Source of the DNA: Amaranthus tricolor
Taxonomy: Eukaryota > Streptophyta > Magnoliopsida > Caryophyllales > Amaranthaceae
Direction of reading: 5' to 3'
Assembly: GCF_026212465.1 (NCBI RefSeq)
Contig: NC_080051.1
Location: 15,731,178-15,795,177 of the forward strand
DNA length: 64,000 nt
Shown here: positions 11,304 through 23,079 of the stretch, in pieces
Position numbering within the stretch: position 1 is the first letter of the stretch
Layout: each line of letters opens with the position of its first letter
Translations under genes and position numbers: made by a program
Notes under the pieces: generated by a model
What the model was told of the DNA's origin: nothing
The model's input: only the letters and a program-made list of their open reading frames with translations
The model's database searches: none

Positions 11304-11557
11304 AGCATAAGACAGCAGAGGATAATGAGGGGTTTTAGAGGGTGAAGTCAAGGGCACGGCCTACTGGCGATGCTACTCCAGTTCCTATGTACTCTCATAC
11401 TCAGCCTTTTACTACCCCTGTTGGTCTGGTAGATTTACTTCCTACACGTAATGGATTTGATGTTTTGGAAGGTATTCATGAGGATGACAATGAGAATGAT
11501 GATGATGAGCCAATTGTGCAAGCGCTGGGGGCTGACCCCATCTTGGATGATGAATAA
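11304..11557 (+). pseudogene. LINE ORF1, C-terminal part
   Basis: The ORF1 frame resumes after copy B and its target duplication. A stop (TAG at about 11337) precedes a short acidic tail rich in Asp, Glu and Asn (HEDDNENDDDE) that ends with TAA at 11555-11557. The stop codon overlaps the ORF2 start in the arrangement ATGAATAA. Confidence 0.65.
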
Positions 11558-14504
11558 CATCCTCAGCTGGAATGTTAGAGGAATAAATAGACGCAAGAAA
11601 CAAATGGAGGTAGCTAACTTTATTGCTTCTAATAATATTTCTTTGTTTGGTCTTCTAGAAACTAAGGTGAAGGGTTTTAGTCTTGGAACACTTTACCAAA
11701 CTCTTTTTCCATCTTAGTGCTTTTCTCATAATATGTCTAATGGTAGAATTATCATAGGTTGGCGTGGTGAACCAATCTCTGTGAATATTCTATCTTGTTC
11801 TAGTCAGTTTCTTCTTATTGAGGTTCAACCTTTGGTGGGATTTTCTTTTTTATGTACCTTTGTTTATGCAGCTAGTACTAAAAAAGATAAGGCTGATTTG
11901 TTTCGATCTCTTGGTGTCATGGTGATGGGTGTGACTCGTCCTTGGCTTATTCTAGGGGATTTTAACTGTACTGCTCATCTTAATGAAAGAATTGGGGCTA
12001 GGGTGAGACTTAGTGAAGTTCAGGTTCTTCGTAATTGTATGATGTCTTGTGATGTACAAGATATTAAGTTTAATGGCAGATTCTATACTTGGACCAATAA
12101 ATAGGAGGGTGTTAATCGTGTGCTTAGCAAGATTGATAGGGTGTTGGGCAATGCCCTCTAGACTGATGTTTTTCCTAATGCTGAGGTTTTTTTCCTGCTT
12201 GAAGGGCAATTTGACTACTCCCCTTCTCTTGTTAAATTTTTTCATAGTACCCTCGGTAAAAGACCCTTTCGATTTTGCAATCGTTGGGCTACACAGGAAG
12301 GGTTTCTTGCTAATGTTCAAGAGTGTTGGCACAAACAGATATCTGGTTACACTAATTTTCAGATTTCCCAGAAGTTACACAAACTCAAGCAGCTTCTCAA
12401 AGCTGCATTCCACAAGGAACCTTAACTTGTTAGTCTTCAAGAAATTCAATCTGAGTATCAGACTGCCCAGGATAATCTTCATTTGCATCCGAACGATCCT
12501 GAGTATGCGACTATTGAATGTGGTTTGGCTTTGAAGCTCAGTAAAGTTAAGAAGGATTATGCTACTCTTCTTAGTCAGAGAGCTAAACTGAAATGTTTGA
12601 CATATGGTGATGATAATACAACTATCTTCCATCGTAGCATTAGCCAACGACAAGTGCAGAATATCATTAATTTTTTGGTTTGTAATGATACTCTTGTTTC
12701 TGATCCTGTTCTTATTAAAGATGCTTTTTATGATTACTAGTTAAATCTATTTTGCTCTAAACTGGAAGAAAGGAAGAATATCTTGATGCAGGTTATTATT
12801 GAAGGGCCAGTCCTTGATCATGCTATGAGAGATAAACTTACTCTTCAGTTTTCTCCTGAGGAAATCAGAGCTGCAGTTTAGAGCATACCTGACAATAAAG
12901 CTTCTGGTTTAGATGGTTATAATAGTGGCTTTTTTAAAGCTACTTGGCATATTGTTGGTGCTGACGTCGTTAAGGCTATTCAAGAGTTCTTCCTTACTGG
13001 TAAATTGTTGAAGGCCTGGAATGTTGCTGCTGTTACCTTGATACCTAAGGTTGCTTGCCCGTCTCATCCTGGTGATTTCCGTCCTATTTCATGGTGTCAT
13101 GTGCTTTATAAGTGTATCTCCAAATTAATCTACTCCAGAATCAGATTAGTTCTAGGGGATATTATTAATCAAGCTCAGGGGGCGTTCGTGTCTAATAGAA
13201 GCATTTTACCTAATGTCCTTCTCTGTCAGGATATTGCGAAACACTACACCAAGAAACAATGTCTCCCTAGTTATCTCCTCAAGATAGATCTTCGTAAGGC
13301 CTATGACACAATGGACTGGTACTTCATTAGGGATATGTTAGTGGCATTGCAGTTCCCATCTCATCTTGTTAAGATCATAATGGCTTGTATTTCCCATACT
13401 AGCTATTCAAGCTAAAAGGGGGCTTCGTCAAGGTGACCCTATGTAACTCCTTTTTGTTATTGGTAAGGAATATCTGTCCAGGATTTTGATATTTGCAAGC
13501 AAGGCTAAGTCCTTTACTCTTCATCCTCTATGCAAACTTACTAAGCTTAGTCATTTGTGTTTTACGGATGATCTAGTGCTTTTCTGTAGGGCGGACAGAA
13601 CATCAATCATGGCTATGTCTCGTTGCTTGGATATTTTTGCTGGTGCTTCTGGATTTGTTATTAATTCTTCCAAATCTGCTATGTATTTGGCTAGGGTTAA
13701 TCCTTTATTGAAGCAGGAGTTAGCCAAGAGTACTGATTTCCCCATTGGTTCTCTTCCCTTCAAGTATCTTGGTGTTCCCCTTTCCTCTAAACGCTTGTCA
13801 GGGCATGATTGTGATCAACTCGTGGACAGAATGACAAGTAGAATCCATTCTTGGCAGGCTAAACATTTGTCGTATTCTGCTCGCCTCCAACTTGTCAACT
13901 CTGTTCTTATTAGTATTTCCTCTTATTGGTGCTAGATCTTTATCCTCCCACGAAGGGTTATTAATCAAATTAATTCAATTTGTAGATCATTTCTTTGGTT
14001 TGGTAACAATGAGAGTGATAGACCTGGGAATATTGCATGGTCTAGGATTTGCAAACCAAAAAAGTTTGGTGGACTGGTGTGGCATATTGGCGTTATGCAT
14101 GAATCGCATTGGGTCAAATGGATACATGGCGTTTATACCAAAGGAGGTATACGGAGGATCTTTAATCCTCCTCCTACTGCGAGCTGGACGCTCAGGAAGA
14201 TATGTCAGATGCGTGATCAACTTAGGGAATGGGTGTTTCAGGACACATACTCTATTAGTAGTGTGTATTCCCACTGTATTGAGCAGTCTCCCTTAGTGCG
14301 TTGGGATAAGCTAGTCTGGAATCGTACTTCAATTCCTAAATCTCATTTCATCTTACAGTTGGCTATGCTTGATAAATTGAAAACCAAGACTCGATTATGT
14401 GCACTTGGTGTTATCTCTGAGGATTTATGTCCTATCTGTGGCTTGGCACCGGAAATTACAAATCATCTTTTCTTCCATTGCCATTTTAGCAGGAGCTGTA
14501 TTTA
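11550..14504 (+). pseudogene. LINE ORF2: endonuclease, reverse transcriptase, zf-RVT
   Basis: ORF2 starts at ATG 11550, overlapping the ORF1 stop. It opens with the endonuclease/phosphatase fold (NNILSWNVRGINRRKKQ, later WLILGDFNC). The reverse transcriptase follows, with TLIPKV, DFRPIS, KIDLRKAYDTMDW (motif A) and FTDDLVLFC (motif C), then KYLGVPLSSKRL. The C-terminal zinc-finger region (zf-RVT) shows CPICGLAPEITNHLFFHC. Stops at about 12102, 12160, 12425, 12738 and 12879, plus frame changes near 11715, 13410, 13440 and 13935-14080, inactivate it. Most stops are TAG or TAA where Trp or Gln is expected. The product would nick target DNA and prime reverse transcription. Family assignment is firm. 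Confidence 0.88.
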
Positions 14505-14948
14505 AAGGATCTGTTCTTGGTTGGAAATCCGCATCCAAATTAGATCCTTAAAATCCATGAACCACCGGAAGCGGAAGATTTCCAAATAGAAGAAGCAGCT
14601 GACTTTTTCGACAATGCATACCTTGCTTACGTGATTTGGAAAGTCCGTAATGAAGCCATTTGGCTTAAGTCTGTATCTTCAGTTGATAGAGTTGGGGCTA
14701 AAGTTTGTCAGGATGTTAGTCTTAGGAGTAACAGACTTTCTGCTTCTTCTGTAGTCTAATCTGTTTTTGACCTTTGGTCTGTTTCTGGGGGCCCTTGTTC
14801 CGTTGCATAGGAAGAGTGAGGTGAGGATACCCATCCTCAAAGGTGAGCCTTATTTTCATACTGATGCATGTGTAGGTACTTGGGTTCCTTAGATTGTTTG
14901 TATTGTTTTGTGGATGAACGAAAGCTTTTTTATTTCTCCAAAAAATAA
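14505..14948 (+). other. LINE 3' region
   Basis: After the zinc-finger region the sequence reads as a decayed RNase H-like or spacer tail (a LAYVIWKVRNEAIW-like stretch near 14620-14665). It ends in a T-rich block and a short A-rich tail at the 3' target duplication. Confidence 0.45.
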
Positions 14949-15444
14949 AAGAATTCTAACCATTACTAAATAACTAATACTACCACCATTCATCTGGCAC
15001 CTACACAAAGCTTATACGAGGTTGTTAAATTAATAAATCACCATCAAAACCAAAAAAACAGTAGTACATACTACTTTTATTTTCATACTAATATAAACCC
15101 TAACTTCTCTATTTTCAAATCACCATAATCACTCAAACCCATAACAAAAATTTAAGATATCATACTTGAATTTAACAAGTATAAACTTTAAATAACAAGA
15201 AGTTAATTATCAAGAACATACAAAATCAAATTGGGTTAGAATATGCTCACAAAGAGTTGAGAGGATGATGGAAAAGGCAAAGAACTTCAACCAACTTAAG
15301 AAGGGGACCACCAGTGGTGGAAGCTAGTGGCGATGGCTGCTGGTAGCTGATGGTGGATGATTAATGGTGTTGAGGAAGGGAAGGTGAAGAAGAAAGAAAG
15401 AAAGAGATGGGAAATAAGGAGTAAGGGTTTATGGGTTATTATTA

Positions 15445-16488
15445 GAGAAAATTACTTAAAACTACCTTTTCTATACACTACTTTGCAAAAAACTACCTTT
15501 TATAATTTTTTTTGCAAAAAACTACCTTTTATAATAGTTTTTTTTGCGAAAGACTACCACTTAACGTTTTTTAAGGGATTGACCGTTTATTTAAACGGTT
15601 GACCATCACGTGACTTGCACGTGATATTTTGAGGCTTATAACCCTTCTTCTTCACTGATTTCTTCAAACCCTAAGTCTTCGAAAACCCAAACTCCTTCTT
15701 CTTCATCTTCGTTTCTCCCTTCTTTCTTGTATCAGCAATTGGAATAATTAATTCAGTGAAGCAAGCCAATTTTTTTTTGGAATTAATTTGGAATGTCTTC
15801 TTCTTCTTGTAGCGAAAATTCGAGATCTGAGAATTGTCGTTGTGGAGTTCCCTTTGCAATTTCTTCCAGATTTTTCCAGATTTTTCCAGATTTTTCAGAT
15901 TTTTCCAGATTTTTCCAGAATTCGAAGTAGTTGGTTTTTTCCAGATTTTCAATTTCTTCATGTTATGAATTTATCTAATTTAAAGAACCCTAATCAATTA
16001 TTCATAGACAACAACAATCAATTTACAAATTAAACAATAATTTACACGAAATTCAACATTAAAAAACGCAGTGACCAAAACGCAAATTTGAAGACGAATT
16101 TGTTTTTTATCGAAAAAAAAAACTGAAATATATAACCATTAATGAAGAAGACATACCTTTAAATGATGAAATCTTCAAGAGGAAAATGGAGCAAGGAAAT
16201 GAGAAGGGAATAGAAGAACTTAGATAGAAGAATTGAAGAGCAGAGAAGGTGAAATTCGCACTGTTCTTTGTGTTTTGGAATGAAATGGCAGCAAACAAGC
16301 TTAGAACATCACGTGCAAGTCACGTGATGGTCAACCGTTTCAATAAACGGTCAAAGCCTTAAAAAACGTTAAGTGGTAGTCTTTCGCAAAAATAGGTATT
16401 ATAAAAGGTAGTTTTTTGCAAAAAAATTTATAAAAGGTAGTTTTTTGCAAAGTAGTGTATAGAAAAGGTAGTTTTAAGTAATTTTCTC
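15445..16488 (+). mobile_element. Mutator-like element (MULE), 1.04 kb, non-autonomous
   Basis: Both ends carry 181-bp inverted repeats (15445-15625 and 16308-16488) beginning GAGAAAATTACTTAAAACTACC-type sequence. They are flanked by the 9-bp duplication TTATTATTA (15436-15444, 16489-16497). Nine bases is the hallmark of Mutator-type transposition. No transposase (MULE or DDE domain) is present. The interior holds only the start of a GRF zinc-finger protein and a short TTTTCCAGA tandem tract. It sits in the leader-like part of copy A. Confidence 0.9.
15793..15930 (+). pseudogene. Truncated GRF-type zinc-finger reading frame in the MULE
   Basis: A 45-codon frame opens MSSSSCSENS and reaches CRCGVPFAI. 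This is how the GRF zinc-finger proteins of many plant MULEs begin: a Ser-rich start, then CxCG. The usual continuation (a Trp-Thr stretch, NPGRRF and a second Cys pair) is missing. Instead the frame runs into a pyrimidine-rich TTTTTCCAGA tandem tract and stops. Upstream, 15640-15720 is CT-rich and leader-like. The family call rests on a short motif but fits the MULE context well. It is almost certainly non-functional. Confidence 0.55.
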
Positions 16489-16529
<41 letters not shown>

Positions 16530-16530
16530 T
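16489..16530. repeat. TTA microsatellite at the MULE's right flank
   Basis: About 13-14 TTA units start exactly at the right copy of the 9-bp MULE target duplication. The left copy is not expanded. Confidence 0.85.
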
Positions 16531-17283
16531 TTCTTTCTCTTTTTCTTAACTTCACATCCTAGCTCATCTATATAATCATATATTTATTTACAAACCTAAA
16601 TTAAAATAACTTTCAATATTCTAAAAAAATTTTGAATTACGAGTATAAATTTAATTTGAACATCTTTATTTGAGTAATTATAAATATACATATATATAAA
16701 TAATCGATATAAACTAATACAAAATAATTATTAAAATAAAAAAATCTCTAAAAATCATCATTTCAAATAAATAATGACGTAATAAAATAACAGGGTGTTA
16801 CGACTGTTCCCACAGTTTACCTGCAATCTAAAACCAAAACAAAAAAAATGTCAACCGTGAAAGGTTGAGTGAGTAAACATACCTCATGTATAGAGGTGTT
16901 CATTCGGGTCATCGGGTCGGTTTCGGACGGTTGTAATTCGGCTCGGTTGGTTTTCGAATCGGTAAATTTTCGGTTGTATACAACAACGGGTCATACTCGG
17001 GTCAGATCGGTTAGTTACGGGTCGGTTTAACAACGGTTGTTCGCATTATCGGATTCAAACCGGTTTGTTATCGGTTGAAATTCGAGTCGAGTGTCAATCG
17101 AGCTCGGGTTGTCATCGGTCTTACATTAGTTCGGTTTTTTCGGGCACAAATCGGGTTCGAGCTTTATTTTTCGAGTAGTTATCGGTTACGGACAACTATC
17201 GATCGGGTCAATATCGAAATAAGTTAATAGTCGGGTTTTTAATTGATGTATGCTCATTTTATGGCAGATCAATTTATTTCAAT

Positions 17284-17443
<160 letters not shown>

Positions 17444-18723
17444 CTATTATTTAATAATGCATCATGTTGCTACTTTTGATAATTGATCAAATATTAAAAC
17501 TTGATTTGTTTGAATGAATAAGAATAATCTAAACTATCTCATAGGCTATTAGAATATACATTACTCTATTACACTAATAATCGATTGTATTTCTAAGTTT
17601 GATAATTGAAACTTATTATATATAATAAAGCGAATTAGATTAATCAAGTAATCATAACCATTTTATGTGATATTATGTATTTATACTTATTAGTGACCTT
17701 GAATACTTTAAAATAATAAATCTATTACACTAATAATTGATCGTATTTAATTTAAAACTTAATAATGTTCGGAACTAGACCTAATGGAGTGAATGAAACT
17801 AATACAAACTAATGAACTATCTTATAGAGTTATAGTTACAGTTACATATTATCATTGACAGTTAACTCAATGCTATTACTTATTAGCTATTACTGAATAT
17901 ACTGATATTGAATACTCTAAAGTAATTTATAGGCTATTAATAATCGATCGTAATTCACTTATCAATGATAAGTGTTATCATAATTCGAAACTAGTACTCC
18001 ACCTTTTTTGTTACTTTGAATTAAATAGCCTAAATTATGCAATTTTACCAAATTCAATAATAAAAATATTAAATATTTGATATAAAATATTTATATTACT
18101 CAAATAAATTATTTTAGATAACTAATTGTCCAATTTGATGAATATATATATATTACTCAATTGATACATTACTTGCACAAAATGTTATTGGTTGTTTGGA
18201 TAGCACACGGATAAGGTGTTTTAGCCGTTGGATTATAATGCTAATATCAGATCAGCGGTCAACAACTTGCCACGTCACCGTCATTTGATAAAAAAAGACT
18301 TTGGTAACGTAGCAATTGTATCTGTTAGTAACGTAGGTATGAAGTTCTTGTTTTTTTTCTTTTTCTCTGTACCGTAGCAATTGTATCTATTAGTAGCAAT
18401 TTGGCATTCTTTATCTTTCAAAATGAGCTGGTAATTGGAATTAGGCACCAAGTTTTACTGTAAAACTCCTTCTTCCTTTTGATCTGACTTTGATTTGCGT
18501 TTGAATTCTAAAACGTGGAGGGAGGTAGAGAGTTGGGATATTAATGTATACAGTATATAGCCTTATTTATGCTCTTGTTTAGTTCTTCCAATGGTCAGTT
18601 TCTTCTCTACTTGATAAAGGACTGCTTGAGTATGCTAATAAGTTGTAATTGTTCTTTGAGCGAAATACTTTTGGCTGTCTTTTTTGTAGACCTTATTCTT
18701 CAATTTGTGACTATTTTTTCCAG

Positions 18724-18886
18724 GTTCGAGTTAAAGCAATTTGTGTCCTTGAAGCAATCTTGAGAAAAAAAGATGATGATCATTTTTCCAGTATGGCTTC
18801 ATACTTGGTTGATCGCATAGATCTAGTGATCAAATGTTCCGAGTTTCCACAGTCCACAGTCTTCATTGAGAGAGAAGGCAAACAAA
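18724..18886 (+). pseudogene. Captured exon resembling ENTH/VHS (MTV1-like) protein
   Basis: A 163-bp exon is bounded by a good acceptor (TTTTTTCCAG before 18724) and donor (GTAAGTAT after 18886). It encodes VRVKAICVLEAILRKKDDDH and later DLVIKCSE. This reads like the helical repeat region of plant ENTH/VHS-type trafficking proteins such as MTV1. That name is from memory and moderately sure. A 7-bp tandem duplication, CCACAGT twice (from about 18848), shifts the frame. Without it, the LREKANK ending expected of the family would be in frame. It lies inside a hAT element, so it is a transduplicated gene fragment rather than a host gene. Flanking introns appear to be carried along. Confidence 0.5.
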
Positions 18887-19807
18887 GTAAGTATCTAGGT
18901 TTCCACGTTTTGAGCTAGCTATTGTAAGTTGGACTCTGCAAATGCTGAATTTGGACTCTGCATGCTACCTTTCTGGGGTAACTGCTGTGCTGCGGAAAAT
19001 CTGCAATTCCACTCCCTTTATCGTCCCATTATATTTTATCCGTTGTGAAATACTTGCAATTGATATTCTGATAGTGACTTGTAATTCAACTGTAAATCTC
19101 CAAATGATAGTGACTTTTGCATCTGTTTTCTTGTTTGGGTTGAAATTGTAAGTTGTTCATATGTTGTTCATATGTTGTTCCTATGTTGAAATGGTTGCAA
19201 CTGTCAAGTTTTTGTAAGTTGTTCATCTGTTGAACCCTTGTTTTGGTGTTTTTAGTTAGCTTTATCAAATGGACCAAAATTGGCATCATTTTCTTTGTTA
19301 TTGGTCATACCACTATGGTTTTTGCTTCAAAATTCACAATCATATATTGGATCTGAATATTCTAACGTAAATGTTTTTGCTTCTATCGGACACAATTTTC
19401 ACAGTATCACGAAGAAACAAATTTGTTGATGATGGATCAAGGAGAGCTGTGATCTGCTCATTGTACTGAAAAAATATTCAAATATTGTTGGTGTCATTCC
19501 ACTATGGGAACTACGCGTAAACTCATCGGACCATACCCAGGATTCAGAGGCTTACTTGCACTCTTAGTTGGTGTAGTCTGAGTTGAAGTAGTCTCAGAAT
19601 ACCCGCTATAAGTCCTCCAAGCAGTTTTTCTTTGTCACTCATTTTTAATAGCTTATTATTCGGAGAAGTATAAGATAGTTTGTAATTGTATTAGTAATCT
19701 TGAATATATATTAATGTATAATTTTGTTCAAACAATGTTCAATACTTCTTTTGAAATTAGAAGATGGGATTAAATTTGTTCAATCTCTAATTCTTAATTG
19801 TAGGAAG

Positions 19808-20213
19808 ATGAATTTTAATGAGGCAAATGAAGCTAATGGTTTTCAATTTGACAATATTTCGAACACGGGTAATTTGTTAATCTGATGGTTCAAGTACCTT
19901 ATATGTTGTGTACTTTATCATTCTTTTGCATTGTGTTCAATATTGAGATAAATTACTAGCATGTGTATTATTTTTGTTGAAATTAACAGCGTTTGAAGAA
20001 TTACAAACTAGTGTATCCACTCCAAGGAATGTGAACCCGAACCCTAGACAAGTTGTCCAACGTCCTATTCGTCCACCAAAGCGTGCAAAAACTAGTAGAG
20101 GAAGAGGTGGAATTTCTTTAGCTGGAGGTCGAAGGCGAACTAGAACTGAGTTTCAGGAGGATATTGAAGGACTTGGAAAGCGTACCTCACCAGTTATGTT
20201 AATTTATAAGTGA
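19808..20213 (+). pseudogene. Two-exon 94-aa frame in the hAT, possible transposase start
   Basis: Exon 1 (19808-19868) opens MNFNEANEANGFQF. A donor GTAATTTG and an acceptor TTAACAG enclose a 121-bp intron. Exon 2 (19990-20213) continues in frame through QRPIRPPKRAKTSRGRGG and GGRRRTRTEF to KRTSPVMLIYK and a stop. The basic middle looks like a nuclear-localisation segment. The last residues resemble the (S/T)SxVWxxF opening of a BED zinc finger, as if a hAT transposase had been cut at the start of its finger. That reading is inference. A short basic protein of unknown role is the alternative. Confidence 0.4.
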
Positions 20214-20370
20214 TGGATGTAAATTTTTGGGGTAAAAAACTTGATATTTGTATATGTTAATTTGGTGGATGTATAAGTGATGGATGTAAATTTTTGGGGT
20301 TAAAAACTTAATATTTGTATATTTATATTTGGTGGATGTATAAGTGATGAATGTAAATTTTTGGGGCTTA
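20204..20370. repeat. Tandem repeat, about 66-bp unit, 2.5 copies
   Basis: Units share ATAAGTGATGGATGTAAAT, TTTTGGGG and ATTTGGTGGATG. The array starts in the last codons of the small frame and runs on as its 3' region. Confidence 0.8.
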
Positions 20371-20947
20371 AAGCTTGAAGAATTGGTGGAATCTTATTGG
20401 TTTATAATTGATTTGCTAAAATATTTATATATAATCTTGTTTACAATCTTTCAATATTAGAAATTAGTTTCAAATATTCAAAAAATCATAATTAGAAAAC
20501 TGAAATTGGACCTAATTTCCTAAAATTAGGTGAAAAATTGATTCGGATTTGTAACAGTTCGATTAACAATCGGTTCGGGTTGATATCAGTTCGGGTTAAA
20601 AACAGTTCGATTAATAATCGATTCGGGTTTGCATCAGTTCGGGTTAAAAACAGTTCGATCTTAATCGGTTTTAGTCAGGTTGCATTCGGTTACGTGCATA
20701 ATTCGGGTCGGATTTGACTCGGGTCGATCACTGTTCAGTTCGGGTAACATCGGTTAAGGTTTATATGTCGGTTATAAAATTCGGTTGCAGTTCGAGTTCG
20801 ATTTTGCCCTTTTCGGTTATCAAACGGTTCGAGTGAAGTTTCGGTTCGGGTAATTGCGGTTCGGTAAACCTAAAAAACTTACATTTTTTCGGGTCGGATA
20901 ATTTTCGATTCCGGGTCGGATTTGTTTTGAACAGATCTACTCATGTA

Positions 20948-21670
20948 AAATATTTTTCAATTTTTCATTAAAACATGATTTCACAAACAGAGAAAAAAGA
21001 ATAACACATAATATTAAAAACAAAATCCTAGACCTCGTGCGTATGAAGTACCTAGTTGAGAGGATGCTCCATAGCTCTAGAGCTATATCCCTCTCAGGTG
21101 AAGCTAGTCAATACCTCAATGACAACTCACTTCAAAATATAGTAGAGACCCAATTGCCTCCTGCTCACAAGATAATCAAGGAGGATAGACCCAGATTTTT
21201 TAAGTATCACTCCACATAACAAATCAACAAAGTATCACTCCACATAACAAATCAACAATGTCAAGTATATAATTTTCATGTCAAAAATTCAAGTACTAAC
21301 AATAGAGCACATAATAGAAAATTAGACTGGCGAGTCTCTTTCTAAAAGAGAGGCGGCTATTCACTCACATGTAGGTCGTAGCTTCGCTGTTGGGCGTCGG
21401 TCACCAACAGCTACTAAGATTAACAAAAGGGTTCTATGAAATCGTCACTTAGACCAGATAATAATAATTTCAGTTACTAACGGTAACTGAGTCGATATAC
21501 ATTGTGTCATACGAAACTCTGACTCTACTAAAATTTATCCTATTGCATCTCCCCTTGCAATCGAATTAATAATAAACTAACAATTTCTGAAACTATTATT
21601 ATAATCTTAAATTTCATAATCATATTAATATTATGTTTATCCTTTTTCAGTTATACAAATTCTTTATTAA
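20948..21670. other. No recognisable gene
   Basis: This is spacer right of the hAT element. Around 21330-21450 it has a moderately GC-richer stretch (GAGGCGGCTATTCACTCAC, GTTGGGCGTCGGTCACC) that I cannot assign. Two direct copies of AAGTATCACTCCACATAAC lie at about 21200 and 21229. Confidence 0.35.
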
Positions 21671-21950
21671 GACTGTCTCACCGTGAGAAGGCTTAATATA
21701 GACATGCCCAATTTTAAATTTCTTAAAATTTAATAAAAAAAATATTTTTATCTACTTAACTCCTATATAAGTTTAATTTTGGATTGCTTGTATGAGACCA
21801 TCTCACCATGACATGGGCCCATACAAGCAACTCAAAGTTAAACTTACATAGCAGTTAACTAAATAAAAACAGTTTTTTATTAAATTTTAAAAATTAAAAT
21901 TTGGATCAACCTATATTAAATTGTCTCACGATGAGACCATCTTAATAAAA
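21671..21950. mobile_element. MITE of the GAGACCATCTC family
   Basis: It opens GACTGTCTCACCGTGAGA and closes TTGTCTCACGATGAGACCATC, with a further GAGACCATCTCACCATGA copy inside (about 21795). Related copies lie at 23080, 32326, 45305 and 61600. No coding capacity. Confidence 0.5.
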
Positions 21951-22872
21951 AATTTGGTGTACAAAATTATAGAATTAGGGCCATATTTGAGGGGGGAAAA
22001 AAATAGGTTTCAGGGATGAACTTATAAAAAAAATCAGGAAAAGAGTATGCGGTATGTAGTGTGGCTCAAATAGTATGCAATTTGACGTAGTTATAGAAAT
22101 AAGAAAACGGTTGTTTGGAAAAGCCTTGGAGTATTTATACCATCTAATTACGTTAAATTTTTCTATGATAAAAAGAAATACTACTAAAAAAATATCACTC
22201 AACTTCATTATTATTCTCTTTTAACTCTAATGAATAACATTAATAATTTTTTTTCAAAATTTCAGAATGTCATATTTTAGGTGTGGGAAGCTTGGTGTTA
22301 TTTACACAATGATTTAAAGTAGTGTCTTTAGTTTTAGGATTTAGATCTACTCATTCTCTATTTAAGTTGAACAAGTTATATTTAGACACCCTTCATATTG
22401 TAAAACACCGGACAAAACCACATGATATACCTTTAACCGTCCAAAAAAAGGATTTTGTTTTAGACTTTTACAATGTGAGTAACATTGGTTTGGCATAGGA
22501 AAAGGTGTGTTTTGGTCTATTTTGTTTGACTATTCTTAGTCCAATTGAGGTAAACATAAATTTAAAAAAAGTGAATTGAATAGTAAATCATGTAACATTG
22601 ATTGGTTACACACTCGCACTATACATGCGATGTATCATGTCTACTATAACTATGGTGTCTTAGAGAAAGAAATTGTGGCTGGGAGTATATCATGTGGACT
22701 GGTATTGCATTACTCAACACTGTAAAAAACATAATCTTTGTATCTTTTAAGGTGTAAAAATAAAAAACTTAGCAAACTGCAAAATAAATATCTCTTTTAT
22801 TTGACAAAAAACACATTTTTTATACATTTACAATACGAATAATGTTGATTTAATGGGGTATAAAAAATAAAA
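21951..22872. other. No recognisable gene
   Basis: AT-rich spacer. I see no element ends, tRNA or supported coding frame here. Confidence 0.35.
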
Positions 22873-22935
22873 AGCTCTCGTTGAGAGTCAAACTCAAGAT
22901 CTCCCGCTTGCTCTACCCAACTGAGCTAGGAGACG
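22873..22935 (-). pseudogene. tRNA-Thr relic, anticodon arm deleted
   Basis: On the minus strand the D-arm (TAGCTCAGTTGGGTAGAGC) and TpsiC arm (CTTGAGTTTGACTCTCAA) match the tRNA-Thr genes at 45.6 and 47.4 kb. About 11 nt, including the 5' half of the anticodon stem and the anticodon, are missing. The acceptor stem is altered. Confidence 0.75.
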
Positions 22936-23079
22936 TTTCATGGCCTTAAATTTGACTTCACAATATTTACCAATATATTCCGTAACTACTTCCTGTTATG
23001 GACAAAGTCGGAGTGTTTGACTATGGTTTGTTTTGAAGAGAAATATTTTCTGATTGCTGTATATGGCAATCAGCTAGTG

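Larger units (their letters stand above)
5413..14948 (+). mobile_element. L1-type LINE retrotransposon, interrupted and inactive
   Basis: A plus-strand LINE with ORF1 (DUF4283-like plus a CCHC knuckle) and ORF2 (endonuclease, reverse transcriptase, zf-RVT), ending in a short A-rich tail. It is flanked by a 12-bp target duplication, AAGAATCCTAAC (5401-5412) and AAGAATTCTAAC (14949-14960), with one mismatch. The 4.9-kb copy B sits inside ORF1, so the LINE proper is about 4.65 kb. It lies in copy A, giving the order A first, then LINE, then B. Many stops and frameshifts make it dead. The intact 5' start and target duplication suggest it was full length when inserted. Confidence 0.88.
2909..16803 (-). 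mobile_element. Large TGTAACACC-ended repeat, copy A (LTR-like), split by later insertions
   Basis: Copy A is recognised by its match to copy B (6418 to about 9617). Shared blocks include the left end with its GGTGTTACAT motif, the block around 3550-3770, the CATTACTAA...AATCACCA segment (14961-15045 against about 8550-8625), a GC-rich leader-like part (15280-15430), and a right end with ACGTCATTA or TGACGTAAT. Removing the LINE (5413-14948) and the MULE (15445-16488) leaves about 3.3 kb. On the minus strand the repeat starts GTAACACCC and ends GGTGTTACA, as a very long LTR would. No pol coding lies in it, so it may be a solo LTR. Flanks show no clear target duplication. A non-LTR origin is not excluded. 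Confidence 0.5.

Noticed and set aside
12049..12534. Alternative-frame ORFs within LINE ORF2
   Set aside because: They are shadows of the frame that carries the endonuclease-RT linker.
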